Source of the DNA: PALSA-693 sp963702305
GTDB taxonomy: Bacteria; Actinomycetota; Acidimicrobiia; Acidimicrobiales; Palsa-688
Assembly (NCBI GenBank): GCA_963702305.1
Contig: CAVPBX010000006.1
Span: 1 to 64,000, forward strand
Reading direction: 5' to 3'
DNA: 64,000 nt
Part shown: positions 27,322-36,683 of the stretch, one piece after another
Layout of the letters: every line of letters starts with the position of its first letter
How positions within the stretch are numbered: position 1 is the stretch's first letter
Notes under the pieces: model-generated
What the model saw: the letters and a program-made list of their open reading frames with translations, nothing else
Told to the model about the DNA's origin: nothing
Database searches by the model: none
Program-made: the position numbers and the translations under genes

Positions 27322-28284
27322 TCACCGCGCCGAATCTGGCGAGGGCATGGCTTCGCGTCCGCCTGGGTGGCCGATGGCCCAGGCGGCGGCAGACTGGGCC
27401 GCATCGACGGCATCGGCCACGGCCATGCCTTCGACGACATGCGCGCAGAAGGTGGCCATGAATGCATCACCGGCGCCAGTAGCATCGACCACCGCGGCCC
27501 GGCGGGCCGGATATCGGTGGGATGTGCCAGCGGCATGGGTGACGCATCCTACCTCGCCGAGGGTCAACACCACGACGGGAATGCCCAGTTCGGTAGCTAC
27601 TGCTTCGGCGAGATCATCAGGGGCCAGCCCATCGGCTTGGCCGCCTTCGAGAAGTGCTCGAGCTTCGGCCTCGTTGGGGACGAGAACATCGATCTGATCC
27701 CACGGGATCGATGCAGCAACGGCAGGGTCGGCGAGCGGAGGGGCCGGCTGAACGAAGACACGGACACCGTGACGATTTGCAACCTCGATCGTTTCGCGGA
27801 TGGCCGGTACCGGCAGCTCGAAGGTGACCAGCACCGCATCCGCGCTCCGGATGGCCGCTTCAGCGGCGCACACCGTGTCCGGCGTGACAGCAACGTCGTC
27901 ATCGATGTGCCAGACGAAGGAGGTCTGGCCGTCATCACCCACGAAGCAGACACAAATAGCGCTCGCTGCGTTTTCGTGCGTTCGGACGAAACTAACGTCG
28001 ATGCCCTCGCGGGTCAGCGCGGCGAGGATGTCTTGGCCGAGCGGGTCCTCCCCGACTCCGCCGATGGCAGTGACCTGGGCGCCGAGCCGGGCGAGGGCGA
28101 CTGCCTGGTTGAGTGCCTTCCCGCCAGGCGACGTGCGGACGGACCGGGCCTGGTAGTTGTCGCCCCAGGCCGGAAGCCGCGGCGTGACGACGAAACAATC
28201 AGCGACATAGCCCCCGACCACCACGAACCGCAAGTCCTTGATGGCACGGGGTGCCGTCGGCGACCTCACCGACCGGTCAGCCAC
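27322..28284 (-). CDS. PfkB/ribokinase family carbohydrate kinase
   Basis: 320-residue sugar or nucleoside kinase of the PfkB family. The N-terminal VVVGGYVADCFVVTPRLPAWG and GGKALNQAVALARLGAQV (the GGxxxN substrate motif) are typical of ribokinases. The C-terminal ATP and catalytic motif DATGAGDAFMATF with the catalytic Asp is intact. ATG 28284 lies 16 bases after the stop of the XRE-PDF gene, so the two are probably co-transcribed. The last 33 residues reappear in the relic at 8.2 kb together with PDF sequence, which shows the pair travelled as a unit. Substrate unknown. Confidence 0.9.
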   Translation of the reverse strand: MADRSVRSPTAPRAIKDLRFVVVGGYVADCFVVTPRLPAWGDNYQARSVRTSPGGKALNQAVALARLGAQVTAIGGVGEDPLGQDILAALTREGIDVSFVRTHENAASAICVCFVGDDGQTSFVWHIDDDVAVTPDTVCAAEAAIRSADAVLVTFELPVPAIRETIEVANRHGVRVFVQPAPPLADPAVAASIPWDQIDVLVPNEAEARALLEGGQADGLAPDDLAEAVATELGIPVVVLTLGEVGCVTHAAGTSHRYPARRAAVVDATGAGDAFMATFCAHVVEGMAVADAVDAAQSAAAWAIGHPGGREAMPSPDSAR

Positions 28285-28300
28285 GCCGCCATCAGGGCTG

Positions 28301-29639
28301 TCACCGATAGGTCCACTGCTGCCCCGCTCCCTTGTACTGGGACACCGGGATCGGCTCGACGCCCGGTCGCATCCGGGACCGGTAGAGCCGCCCGAACAGA
28401 TGGTCCACCTCGTGATACACCAGTCGGGCCATCCCGCGCTCGAACGCGGTGATCCGGGTGGTCCCGTCGATGTCCTGGTGCTCCACCTCGATGGCCAGCG
28501 GCCGGGGCACCAGGCCGCGCACGTCGAAGAAGCTCAGGCAGCCCTCATACTGCTCGTCGGTCTCGGCCGACTGATCGCTGATCCGGGGATTGAGCAGGGT
28601 GACAATCTCGCCTTCAGGGGTACGAACCACCGCGGCCGCGCGGCCGATGTTGATCTGCGGCGCGGCCAGTCCCATGCCCTTGGAGAAGTTGTGCACCTGT
28701 CCTACGCGCTCTAGGGTCCGCGACGAGCTGTGACACCACGCGCCGCGCGTCTTCCGCTTCTGCAGGCAGGTTGAACGGCCTGTGCGACTTCGGTAAGAAC
28801 GTTGATCACCCTGAAGCGATCTCCAGCGAGCGCATCCGCTCGGCGGGGGTCATCGTTTCCATCTCGTCCGCGTCTGCATCGTCGGGGGCCTTGAACTTCC
28901 ACTCGATCCGGTATCGCGCGTGCAGCGGCGGTTCGTCGGTTGACCAGGTGAATACGACCTGGTCGTTCGGTCTTGACGCGAGATAGGAGTGGGGAATGGC
29001 GACGCCTCGGCCGCCATCGATGTCGTGATTCCCCACACGACCGGTTGCAGCCTGGCGGGGAACACGACGGTCATGCTCAGCCTGCGGGTCGGCAGCCGGA
29101 TGGCGCGCTGCCACCACGACCCCCACTTGTGGGACCTGACCCGATACGAGTAGTCGATCCACGTCGTTTCCCCCGGATACAGCGGGAACCGGCCGTCTTG
29201 ATTCTCGAAGAGAAGCCAGACCTCCTTGAAGGCATCCCGGTCGTGCTTCGCCCGCCACGTCATGGGCTCGTCGCCGCACGTTGCGGTCAGTCCGACCTCT
29301 TGCCAGGTCAGCGGGTCCTCGCGGTAGAGCTGGTTCGACCGCTGAGGATCGCCTGGGTAACGGTCCACGGCGATCCGGATCAGGTACTGCGTCACCGGCT
29401 GCGTGCCCGTATTCCGCAACTGCGCGCCCGGCGCGGAGATGCTGGTCGGCTGACTCCGCAAAGCTTCGGCTGGCGAGGATCGTTCCGCGCTCGACCTTAC
29501 TTACGTACGAGGCCGTGTATCCGACCAGCGGAGCTAGGGCTTTCTGTGAGTACCCGGCGACCTCCCGCCAGTGCCGCAGCTCCGCGATGAAGGCTTCAAC
29601 GGCCGGATTCTCCTGCACCTCCTCGGGGTCTAGCTGCAC
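28301..29639 (-). CDS. XRE regulator-peptide deformylase fusion, several frame breaks
   Basis: Read across frames this is a fusion. Residues 1-75 are an XRE helix-turn-helix (LRHWREVAGYSQKALAPLVG, YTASYVSKVERGTI). A central domain of about 200 residues follows (LRNTGTQPVTQYLIRIAVDR, HDRDAFKEVWLLFENQDGRF, RAIRLPTRRLSMTVVFPARL). The C-terminal peptide deformylase has all three motifs: GMGLAAPQ, EGCLS and HEVDH. Breaks lie near 29435 (with a likely internal deletion), 28972 and two or three between 28850 and 28715. ATG 28696 would express only the PDF core, which lacks its first helix. I recall similar XRE-PDF fusions in Streptomyces; this is from memory. Role unknown: PDFs remove N-formyl groups from proteins or peptides. 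Confidence 0.7.
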
Positions 29640-29844
29640 GTGGCTCCTCCCCGGAACGGTGGAAATGGAGTGAATCGGATGTGATCGCTAATCACCCTGT
29701 AATCCACCACCATCCCTGGCCGAGCCTGCCGGTATGACGCAGTACTCACAGCGCCGGAAAGCCGCAAATCCCTTCGCGGCCCGTCCTTTGCCGCGGCACC
29801 GATGGGTGCCCATCAGTGCCAAGAGCTACCAATGCGCATCCACG
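29640..29844. other. Intergenic boundary between two gene sets
   Basis: About 205 bases between the XRE-PDF start and the stop of the decarboxylase gene; both flanking genes are on the minus strand. An AT-richer stretch (GTGATCGCTAATCACCCTGTAA, split around 29680-29702, with the inverted repeat GTGAT..ATCAC) could hold the promoter/operator of the XRE gene. It is also where gene content changes from relics to lipid genes, so it is a place to check for an assembly join. Confidence 0.4.
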
Positions 29845-31095
29845 CTATCGCGAGGCGACTGCGTCGGCGAGGTCGGTGGCGAAGGCCTCCACCACGCCGG
29901 GCTGGGTCTGGGGCCGGGTGACCGCCATGTGGAGGGCATTTGGGTACTGCTGACCGTTGAGTCGCCAGCCCCGGCGGCGGAGAAAGTCGTTGACGTGGTA
30001 GATGTCGAACTCGTCGGAGGTGAAGCTAAAGAGGAAGGTCGGCTGGCCGATCAGCCGCAACTCGGGATGCGACCGCACGGCCGCTTGCATGGCCGCCGAC
30101 GTGGCGAAGATGGCCTCGGCGTAGCGCCGGTATCCGGCCCGGCCCAGTTGGACCATGGCCGCCCAGGTGGCGGCCAGCAGGCCGCCCGATCGGGAGCCTT
30201 CGATGCCGGGGGAGAAGTACTTGCCGCCGCTCCAATCGGTGAGAAAGAAGTACTGGGCCTGGCGCAGCGCCTGGTCCCGAAACAGCAACGTCGACGTGCC
30301 CTTCAAGGCGTACCCGTACTTGTGGGTGTCGGCCGAGATGCTCGTCACGCCCGGGATCCGGAAGTCGAAGGTCGGGATGTCGTACCCCAGCTCCTCGCCG
30401 AACGGGAGGATGAAGCCGCCCAGACAGCCGTCGACGTGCAGCCCGACCCCCCGGTCGGCGGCCAACGTCCCGAGCTCCGCGATGGGATCGATGGTCCCGT
30501 ACCCGTAGTTGCACGCCGACCCGATGACCGCGACGGTCTGCCCGTCGATGTGGTCTGCCACCCAGTCCACGTCGACTCGGGTGGTGACGGGGTCGACTGG
30601 CGCCCGCCGCAGCTCGACGCCGAAGAGGTGGCAGGCCTTGTCGAAGGCGGGATGGGCGGTTTCCGGTTTGATCAGGTTGGGCGCGGTGACGCCGCGTTGC
30701 CGGGCGGCGTGCTCGCGGTACGCCAGGACCGCGTGCAGGATGCTGCCCGTCCCGCCCGTCGTGACCAACCCGCCCGGAGCCGATCCCGAGATGGCGTCGG
30801 GGTGAAACAGATCGATGGCCATGGCGATGATCTCGCCCTCGAAGTGGGTCGCGCTCGGACACATGTCGCGCTGGAGCACGTTGACGTGGGCGAAAAGGCC
30901 GAAGGCCTGATTGAGGAAGTCGTAGTGCTCGTGGTCCCCGCAGTACATGGTGCCGGAACATTTTCCCGTCTCCCAGAAGGCGTCTTCCTCCTTGGCCATG
31001 GCCTCCAACTGGGCCAGGATCTCGGGTCGGGGCCGGCCGGCCTCGGGCAGCGCCCGATGCACGGGGAACCGCTCGGCGTAAGGGAATTCACTCAT
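29845..31095 (-). CDS. PLP-dependent decarboxylase, sphingosine-1-phosphate lyase-like
   Basis: 416-residue fold-type I PLP enzyme of the group II decarboxylase/sphingosine-phosphate lyase family. Typical segments are SGTMYCGDHEHYDFLN near the N-terminus, GLVTTGGTGSILHAVLAYRE (PLP phosphate site), GLHVDGCLGGFILPF with the cofactor Asp and SADTHKYGYALKGTS with the Schiff-base lysine. The eukaryotic enzyme cleaves sphingoid-base phosphates into an aldehyde and phosphoethanolamine; bacterial relatives may act on other phospho-amino-alcohols or amino acids. The ATG overlaps the stop of the phosphatase-like gene (ATGA). It closes the long lipid-related run. Confidence 0.85.
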   Translation of the reverse strand: MSEFPYAERFPVHRALPEAGRPRPEILAQLEAMAKEEDAFWETGKCSGTMYCGDHEHYDFLNQAFGLFAHVNVLQRDMCPSATHFEGEIIAMAIDLFHPDAISGSAPGGLVTTGGTGSILHAVLAYREHAARQRGVTAPNLIKPETAHPAFDKACHLFGVELRRAPVDPVTTRVDVDWVADHIDGQTVAVIGSACNYGYGTIDPIAELGTLAADRGVGLHVDGCLGGFILPFGEELGYDIPTFDFRIPGVTSISADTHKYGYALKGTSTLLFRDQALRQAQYFFLTDWSGGKYFSPGIEGSRSGGLLAATWAAMVQLGRAGYRRYAEAIFATSAAMQAAVRSHPELRLIGQPTFLFSFTSDEFDIYHVNDFLRRRGWRLNGQQYPNALHMAVTRPQTQPGVVEAFATDLADAVASR

Positions 31096-31943
31096 GGAAC
31101 GCCTCCTTTGTCGGGTTGCGGGTTGCGGCTGGCGGTCGTCACCTGCAGGGCCTGGCGGTGCAGTTCGGGCGTGGCGGCCGCGACGACGAAGCCGCCCGCC
31201 AGGGGCACCTCACCGTCCGGCCCGGTGACGACGCCGCCGGCGGCCTCCACGATCGGGACCAGCGGGATGATGTCGTAGGGCTGCAGGCCGGCTTCCACCA
31301 CCAGGTCGACGTGGCCGGCGGCCAGCAGGCAGTACGAGTAACAGTCGCCTCCGAAGCGCTGCAGGCGCACCCGGGCCGCCAGCGCCGCGAAGGCGGCTCG
31401 CTCCCACGGGGCCACGAACATGCTCGGATGGGTTGAATACATGGTGGCCTGGCCCAGGGCGCCGGTGGGGCGAGTCCGCAAGGGCGTACGCCGTCCTCGG
31501 TGCTCCAGCCAGGCGGACCCGTCAACCGCACCGAAGGTCTCATCCAGGTAGGGCTGGCGGCACCAGCCGGCGACGGGCCGACCGTCGACGATGAGCCCAA
31601 GGAGCACACCCCACAACGGCATTCCGCTCACGAAGGCCTTGGTGCCGTCAATGGGATCGATGACCCAGGTCATGGTGGGGGCCGAAGGTCCGGTCGTGCC
31701 GCCCTCTTCGCCGATGATCGCCGCATCGGGGAAAAGGGTGGCCAGTTCGCGGCGCAGGAAGGTCTCGGTCAGGCGGTCGGCCGCGGTCACCGGATCGAAG
31801 CCCCGCCCACCGCCTTTGTCCTCGGCGACGTCGGAGGAGCGAAAACGCGACAAGGCGATGTCCGCCGCGGCGCGGACGAGGGGGGTGACGATCGCGTCCA
31901 GGCGGGCGAGGTCGACTGCAGAATTGCCGCGTCCGTCGGTCAT
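31092..31943 (-). CDS. Inositol monophosphatase family phosphatase (HisN-like)
   Basis: 283-residue Mg/Li-dependent phosphatase. Metal-site motifs are visible: FDPVTAADRLTE, IGEEGG and the hallmark WVIDPIDGTKAFVSGMP, then a C-terminal YDIIPLVPIVEAAGG in place of the usual WDxAAG. This pattern is common in histidinol-phosphate and inositol-phosphate phosphatases of actinobacteria. Since no his genes are near and the neighbours are lipid enzymes, a lipid head-group phosphate substrate is more likely. The ATG overlaps the upstream kinase stop (TGATG). Confidence 0.87.
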   Translation of the reverse strand: MTDGRGNSAVDLARLDAIVTPLVRAAADIALSRFRSSDVAEDKGGGRGFDPVTAADRLTETFLRRELATLFPDAAIIGEEGGTTGPSAPTMTWVIDPIDGTKAFVSGMPLWGVLLGLIVDGRPVAGWCRQPYLDETFGAVDGSAWLEHRGRRTPLRTRPTGALGQATMYSTHPSMFVAPWERAAFAALAARVRLQRFGGDCYSYCLLAAGHVDLVVEAGLQPYDIIPLVPIVEAAGGVVTGPDGEVPLAGGFVVAAATPELHRQALQVTTASRNPQPDKGGVP

Positions 31944-33415
31944 CAGTCCGGGAAAGTCATCCCGATCTCGGCGGCCTTTTTGGCCGCTTCGTCGGGGAAG
32001 ATGTTCTTGACGAGGAACACGTCGGTGGCGATCTGCCAGTCGGGGGCCAGTCCCTTGATGTAGCGCTCCATGTACAGCATCTGCTTGGAGAAGAGCACCA
32101 GCTCCTTGGGCGCGGTCATCCCGTACTGCTTCATCATGTCCAGGGAGGACACGATGAAGTCACCGAGGCTCATGCTGCTGGTGGTGCCCAGCATGGGCGC
32201 GATGACCATCTGGATCCGCAGCCCCACTTCGGCATCGGTGCCCATGGCGTCGTCGATGATCCCCAGCCGCTTGTAGGCCCGGGCGATCCGGGAGAAATTC
32301 TGATCGAAGATAAACGTGTAGAAGAGGTCCTTGATCAGCTGCTTGTACTCGTCGGGCAGCTCGCCCATGATCCCGAAGTCCAGGTAGCTGGAGCGGCCGT
32401 CGTCGAGCACCCACAGGTTGCCGGCGTGCATGTCGCCGTGGAAGGGACCGTGGATGGTGACCGCCTCGAGCCACGTCTTGGCCCCCCGTCGCAGGACCAG
32501 TTCGCCATCGATGCCCCGTTCGCGAATGGCGTCGAACTCGTCCATCGGGATGCCGGTCATGCGCTCCATGCAGATCAGGTGGGGTCCGCAGTAGTCCCAG
32601 TAGATTTCGGGCGCGGTGACCCAGGGGTTGTCGCCGAAGGCCCCGATCTTCTCCCGGAACCGATGCTGGCGCCAGGCCTCCAAGGCCGGATTGAGCTCGT
32701 GGAAGGTCACGCCGTGCAGGTCTTCGACGAGCGCCACCGCGTTGGCGTTGCGGGCGAAGACGAAATGCCGTTCGAGGGTCTTCGCCAACCGGTGCATGAT
32801 GCGCAGATCGGTGGTCATACGCTTGCGGATGTTGGGGCGTTGCAGCTTGATCACCGCCTCTCGCCCGTCGGGCAGCACGCACACGTGCACCTGGCCGATC
32901 GACGCCGCGGACAGCGGGACGTCCTCGAATCGTTTGAAGATGGCGGCCGGCTGGCGACCCAGGTCCTTTCGGATCATCTCCCGGGCCGTCTGGCCGTCAA
33001 ACGGGGGGACCTCGTCGAGACAGCGCTGGGCCGCGCCGGCCAGGGGAGCCGGGAACAACCCCGGTGACGACGCGATGATCTGCCCCAACTTGACGTAGGT
33101 CGGGCCGAGCTGGACGAAGGCGTCGACGGCCCCGTCGGAGGCGGCCGACCAGATGCTCCGTCGCCGTCGGCGGACCAGCCAGGCGGCCAGGGCTCCCAGG
33201 ATGCGGGTGACGAGTACCACGTAGACCACGATCATCCGGCGCAGCTCGGCCACGCCGAATTTGCCGATCGGCGGGACCACAACCTCCAGATCCCGAGCGG
33301 AAGGGCCGTCGGCGTACGGGCCGCGGAAGTGGCTCTGGATCCCCGCCGTCCCGAAGTCGCTCTCCGGCCGTCGGGGCGTGGCCTCCGCGTAGTCGGCGGC
33401 ACCGGGCACCGTCAC
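31943..33415 (-). CDS. ABC1/AarF/UbiB atypical kinase family protein
   Basis: About 490 residues. A hydrophobic stretch (MIVVYVVLVTRILGALAAWL) precedes the kinase-like domain. ABC1 hallmarks are present: the KxGQ motif in PTYVKLGQIIASS, the Ala-rich loop AASIGQVHVCVL, the lysine VIKLQRP, HGDMHAGNLWVL (catalytic-loop equivalent) and YLDFGIMGELP (metal-binding DFG). In other bacteria these proteins support quinone synthesis or lipid handling at the membrane. GTG 33415 is chosen for the GGGAGGTG directly upstream, which overlaps the TetR stop. No quinone genes are near; a link to the co-encoded lipid enzymes is inferred. Confidence 0.9.
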   Translation of the reverse strand: MTVPGAADYAEATPRRPESDFGTAGIQSHFRGPYADGPSARDLEVVVPPIGKFGVAELRRMIVVYVVLVTRILGALAAWLVRRRRRSIWSAASDGAVDAFVQLGPTYVKLGQIIASSPGLFPAPLAGAAQRCLDEVPPFDGQTAREMIRKDLGRQPAAIFKRFEDVPLSAASIGQVHVCVLPDGREAVIKLQRPNIRKRMTTDLRIMHRLAKTLERHFVFARNANAVALVEDLHGVTFHELNPALEAWRQHRFREKIGAFGDNPWVTAPEIYWDYCGPHLICMERMTGIPMDEFDAIRERGIDGELVLRRGAKTWLEAVTIHGPFHGDMHAGNLWVLDDGRSSYLDFGIMGELPDEYKQLIKDLFYTFIFDQNFSRIARAYKRLGIIDDAMGTDAEVGLRIQMVIAPMLGTTSSMSLGDFIVSSLDMMKQYGMTAPKELVLFSKQMLYMERYIKGLAPDWQIATDVFLVKNIFPDEAAKKAAEIGMTFPD

Positions 33416-33419
33416 ATGT

Positions 33420-34094
33420 TCACCTCCCGGCACCCGCGCCGCCAGTCCTCGGGGCCCGGGCCGGGGCGGGGCCGACGCCCACCGCCGGCAACAGGTGACG
33501 GCGGACGAACGCCCGGGCGTCGTCGTCGGTCCGCAGCGGGATACAGCTGTCGGGTGTCAGGATAAAGGACAGGGTGAGGCGGACCAGCAACTCGGCGACC
33601 TGGTCCGGATCGCGAACCCGCAGTCGTCCGGCCTTGGCGGCTTGCCGGAGCCGGGCGGCCAGGTAGTGGCGCGCCGCAGCGATCACCGGCGCCCCGTGGG
33701 TCGTCGCCAAAGGGAGGGCCAGGTCCGGCTCGGTGGTCAGCACTCGCTGCATCAGCGGGTGGGCGCGCAGCAAGCGGAGGATGACGGTGAAGCCCTCGAC
33801 GAGCTGTTGTTCTCCGAGGGGGACGCCCTCGACTGCCTCGTCCACCTGGGTCAGGAGGCGCTGACCCTCCCGGAGGATGACGGCGCGCACCAGGACGGAC
33901 TTGTTGGGGAACCGCCGGTAGATGGTGATTCGGGCCGTCCCCGCCCGCCGGGCCACGTCCTCGACGCTGAGGCGCCGTATCCCGTAGGTGAGCACTTCTT
34001 CGTAGCAGGCGTCGAGGATCCGACCGGTCATGGGGTCGGCTCCCTCGTGGGGGATGTCCAGCATCTGGGTCAGGAGCGGCGGGGGGGTCGGCAT
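33420..34094 (-). CDS. TetR family transcriptional regulator
   Basis: 224-residue repressor. The N-terminal helix-turn-helix reads RILDACYEEVLTYGIRRLSV, EDVARRAGTARITIYRRFPN with KSVLVRAVI following, the classical TetR_N pattern. The C-terminal half is a divergent helical ligand domain, and the last 20 residues are Pro/Ala-rich. ATG 34094 overlaps the oxygenase stop (TGATG). Its place inside the operon suggests it controls this operon, or the acyl-CoA ligase promoter upstream, in response to a lipid-like ligand. Confidence 0.9.
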   Translation of the reverse strand: MPTPPPLLTQMLDIPHEGADPMTGRILDACYEEVLTYGIRRLSVEDVARRAGTARITIYRRFPNKSVLVRAVILREGQRLLTQVDEAVEGVPLGEQQLVEGFTVILRLLRAHPLMQRVLTTEPDLALPLATTHGAPVIAAARHYLAARLRQAAKAGRLRVRDPDQVAELLVRLTLSFILTPDSCIPLRTDDDARAFVRRHLLPAVGVGPAPARAPRTGGAGAGR

Positions 34095-34969
34095 CAGGGC
34101 GTGACCCGCAGAGGACCGTGGGCGATCTGCCGGCGCCGGAGCCGCAGATAGTCGGGGCCCATGATCTGGACGCGTCGGGGCAGCAGCGGGGTCAGGGCGC
34201 ACGACGCCGCGCCGATCGCGGCAAATTGGCGGGCGTGGCCCTGGCTCCACGGCAGGCCGAAACGGTCGCGGAGCACGGGTGGCAGCAGTCCCGCCGTCAC
34301 CAACCGGAGCAGGTGGGCGGCGGGGTAGCTGGCGCCGGCCCACAGGGCCTGGGGTACGACCGGGAGCGGCGGCTTGGAGGTGCGCAGGGATCGGAGCACC
34401 CGGTCGACGGAGTCGTTGTGGACCAGGCGGTGGGCGACCATCTCGTCGAAGTACGGGTAGAACTCCGACCATTCCGCTGGCAGGTCGCGGGGCCGGATGC
34501 CGAGCGTCCGGCCGATACCCAACCACTCCGCCCACAGGGCCTCTTGCTGGTGCGGTAACAATGGATTCCCGAAATACTCGTGCCCCTTGACCACGGCGTC
34601 GGCCAAGGTGGCGTGCACCCAGGCGAAGGCTTCGGGCTCGAGGGCGTGGTAGTGGCTGCCGTCGGGATGGTTGCCCTTGATCGCCCGGTGATACGAGCGC
34701 AGCTTCTGCCCGACGGTGGCGGCGTCCGGTCCGGCGTAGACGCTGAGGTTGACGTAGTCGACCGTCCGCAGCAGCCGGCCCCACGGATCCTGTTCGAATC
34801 TGGAGTGGTCTCGCACGCCCGCCCCGACGGTGGGATGCGCCACCTGGAGCAGCAGGGCGTAGCCAGAGGTCAGGAAGAGGCGAGGATCGCTGGCCCGGCG
34901 CCAGGTGATCGACCCCGGCCGCGCCGCCACTGGCGTTGGCACCGAGGGGTCGGGATACAGATTCGCCAC
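34094..34969 (-). CDS. Oxygenase MpaB family protein (DUF2236)
   Basis: About 291 residues of the DUF2236/latex-clearing-protein-like family, heme proteins related to rubber oxygenase and fungal MpaB. Conserved parts include LFLTSGYALLLQVAHPTVGAGV, HSRFEQDPWGRLLRTVDYV, EAFAWVHATLADAVVKGHEYF and EWSEFYPYFDEMVAHRLVHN. These proteins cleave or oxidise hydrophobic chains such as isoprenoids. GTG 34969 is taken as start; TTG 35005 is possible but adds an Arg-rich tail. It lies between the acyl-CoA ligase and the TetR gene, which fits oxidation of an imported lipid followed by CoA activation. Confidence 0.85.
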   Translation of the reverse strand: MANLYPDPSVPTPVAARPGSITWRRASDPRLFLTSGYALLLQVAHPTVGAGVRDHSRFEQDPWGRLLRTVDYVNLSVYAGPDAATVGQKLRSYHRAIKGNHPDGSHYHALEPEAFAWVHATLADAVVKGHEYFGNPLLPHQQEALWAEWLGIGRTLGIRPRDLPAEWSEFYPYFDEMVAHRLVHNDSVDRVLRSLRTSKPPLPVVPQALWAGASYPAAHLLRLVTAGLLPPVLRDRFGLPWSQGHARQFAAIGAASCALTPLLPRRVQIMGPDYLRLRRRQIAHGPLRVTP

Positions 34970-35016
34970 AAATGTAACTCTGACACTTCGGACGGGGCGG
35001 AGCAAGCGCCCGGACG

Positions 35017-36679
35017 TCAGCCGGTGGGGTCGAGGTCGGCGAGTTGACCCTTGAGCACCTTCCCGGACGGGTTGCGGGGTAGTTGGTCCACGAAGGTCAC
35101 GTCCCGCGGCACCTTGTCGCGCGCCAGGTTGGACCGGACGTGGTCCTTGACGGCCTCCGCATCGAGGGCGTAGCCGGGTCGGAGCACCACGAAGGCGTGC
35201 AGGCGGCGACCGAACGCCTCGTCGGGGACACCGATGGCGGCCACCTCGAGAATCGCCTCGTGGGCAGTGAGGAGTTCCTCGATCTCGCGGGGGAAGACGT
35301 TCTCGCCGCCGGAGACGATCATCTCGTCGTCGCGGCCGTCGACGAAGAGCCGCCCGCCCTCGTCAAAATGGCCGACGTCGCCCGTTGCCATCAGGCCGTC
35401 GATCAGCTGTTTGCCCCCGCCGCCGGTGTACCCGCCGGAATTCCATACCACTCCCGACGAAGATCCGCCCGGTCGTGCCGGTCGGGACCTGATGGCCTTC
35501 GTCGTCGAAGAGCCGCACCGTGGTCCCGAGGGGTGGCTTGCCGGCACAGCCCGGTGCGGCTCGCAGGTCGGCCGGGGTGGCGATGGTCGCCCACGCCACT
35601 TCGGTCGAGCCGTAGAGGTTGTAGACGATCTCGCCGAAGCTATCCATGGCTCGGGTCGCCAGCGCGGCTTCGAGCTGGGCGCCACTGCTGGCGATGATGC
35701 GCAGCACGCTCAGATCGGTGGCAGCGATGCGGTCCTCGCCGAGGGAGAGCAATCGGTTGAGCAGCACGGGAACGACTGCCAAGGCGGTGCAGCGATGCTC
35801 GGCCAACGCCACCAAGGTGGCTTCGGCGTCGAAGCGCCGGCGTACGACGAGGGTCGAACCGAGGGCGAAGGCCAGGGCGGACATGCCGAGGCCCCAGGCG
35901 TGGTACGCCGGCGAGGCCACGAAGGTGGCCTCCCGGGCCCGGAAGGGGATCCGGGACAGGATGGCGGCCGGGGCGGTGAGGGAGCGAGGTGGCGCCCGGT
36001 TGGCTCCCTTCGGGGTGCCGGTGGTGCCGCTGGTCAGGATGACCAACGTGCCTGGATTCGCCGGCGCCGGAGGGGGCTCGACGTTGCCTCCCGCGATCAG
36101 GGACTCGATGAGGGGGCCGTCGCCGGGGCCCGTCTCCGGGGTGTCCGTCCAAGCCAGGTAGCGTCCGCTCGGGGCGTCGACGCCGGCCACGACCGGGGCG
36201 AACTCCTCGTCGTAGACCAGGGCGGTGACGCCCTCGCGGCGGCAGACCTCCTTCGCCTGGGCGGCGGCAAAGTCGGTGTTGAGGTAGAGGGCGCGCCCGC
36301 CCACCTTGAGCACGGCGAAGGTGGCGTCGTAGAGGCCCCGATGGTTGCGGCACAGGATTCCCACGCCGGCGTTGGCTCCCACCCCGCGGGCGCGGAGGGC
36401 ATTGGCCAGGGCGTTGGACCGGCGCTCCAGGTCGTGGAACGTCAGCGTGCCGAGCTCGTCCGCCAACCCCGGCCGGTCGCCATAGCGGATGGCTGACACG
36501 GTCACGCCCGCTCCCATGGCGCCGTACCGTTCGAGGGCTTGGAACACCGCCAGCAGCCGATCGGGACGTTCGGGTCCGAGCAGACCGGCCCGGGTGATGG
36601 TCACCAGCGCCTGGGCCTCGGTGGGCAGGCGCAGGATCATCTTGGCCAAGCTGACCAGGTCCCCGAGCGGATCAGGCAC
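35017..36679 (-). CDS. Acyl-CoA ligase (AMP-binding enzyme), frameshifted
   Basis: Long-chain or medium-chain fatty-acid-CoA ligase type, about 553 residues when repaired. The AMP/phosphate loop reads ILTSGTTGTPKGANR, adenylate motifs follow as YNLYGSTEVAWATIATP and the hinge TGDVGHFDEGGRLFVDGRDD, and the C-terminal catalytic lysine is in RNPSGKVLKGQL. Near 35450 the frame shifts: GRIFVGSGM continues as VWNSGGYTGGGGKQLIDG. It activates a carboxylic acid as acyl-AMP then acyl-CoA. GTG 36679 follows the lipoprotein stop by 4 bases. The GYTGGGGKQ segment is seen in ligases encoded near mce genes and lipid clusters. Confidence 0.87.
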
Positions 36680-36683
36680 GCTC

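Noticed and set aside
28711..28902. Separate small ORF upstream of the deformylase
   Set aside because: Its residues (GDRFRVINVLTEV) fit as a frame-shifted piece of the XRE-PDF fusion, between the MTPAERMRSLEIAS and NLPAEAEDARRVV segments, so it is not an independent gene.
33420..34784. A 454-codon frame as a long fused regulator
   Set aside because: The first 230 codons are the wrong frame of the MpaB-type oxygenase gene. Only the part from ATG 34094 is TetR-like.
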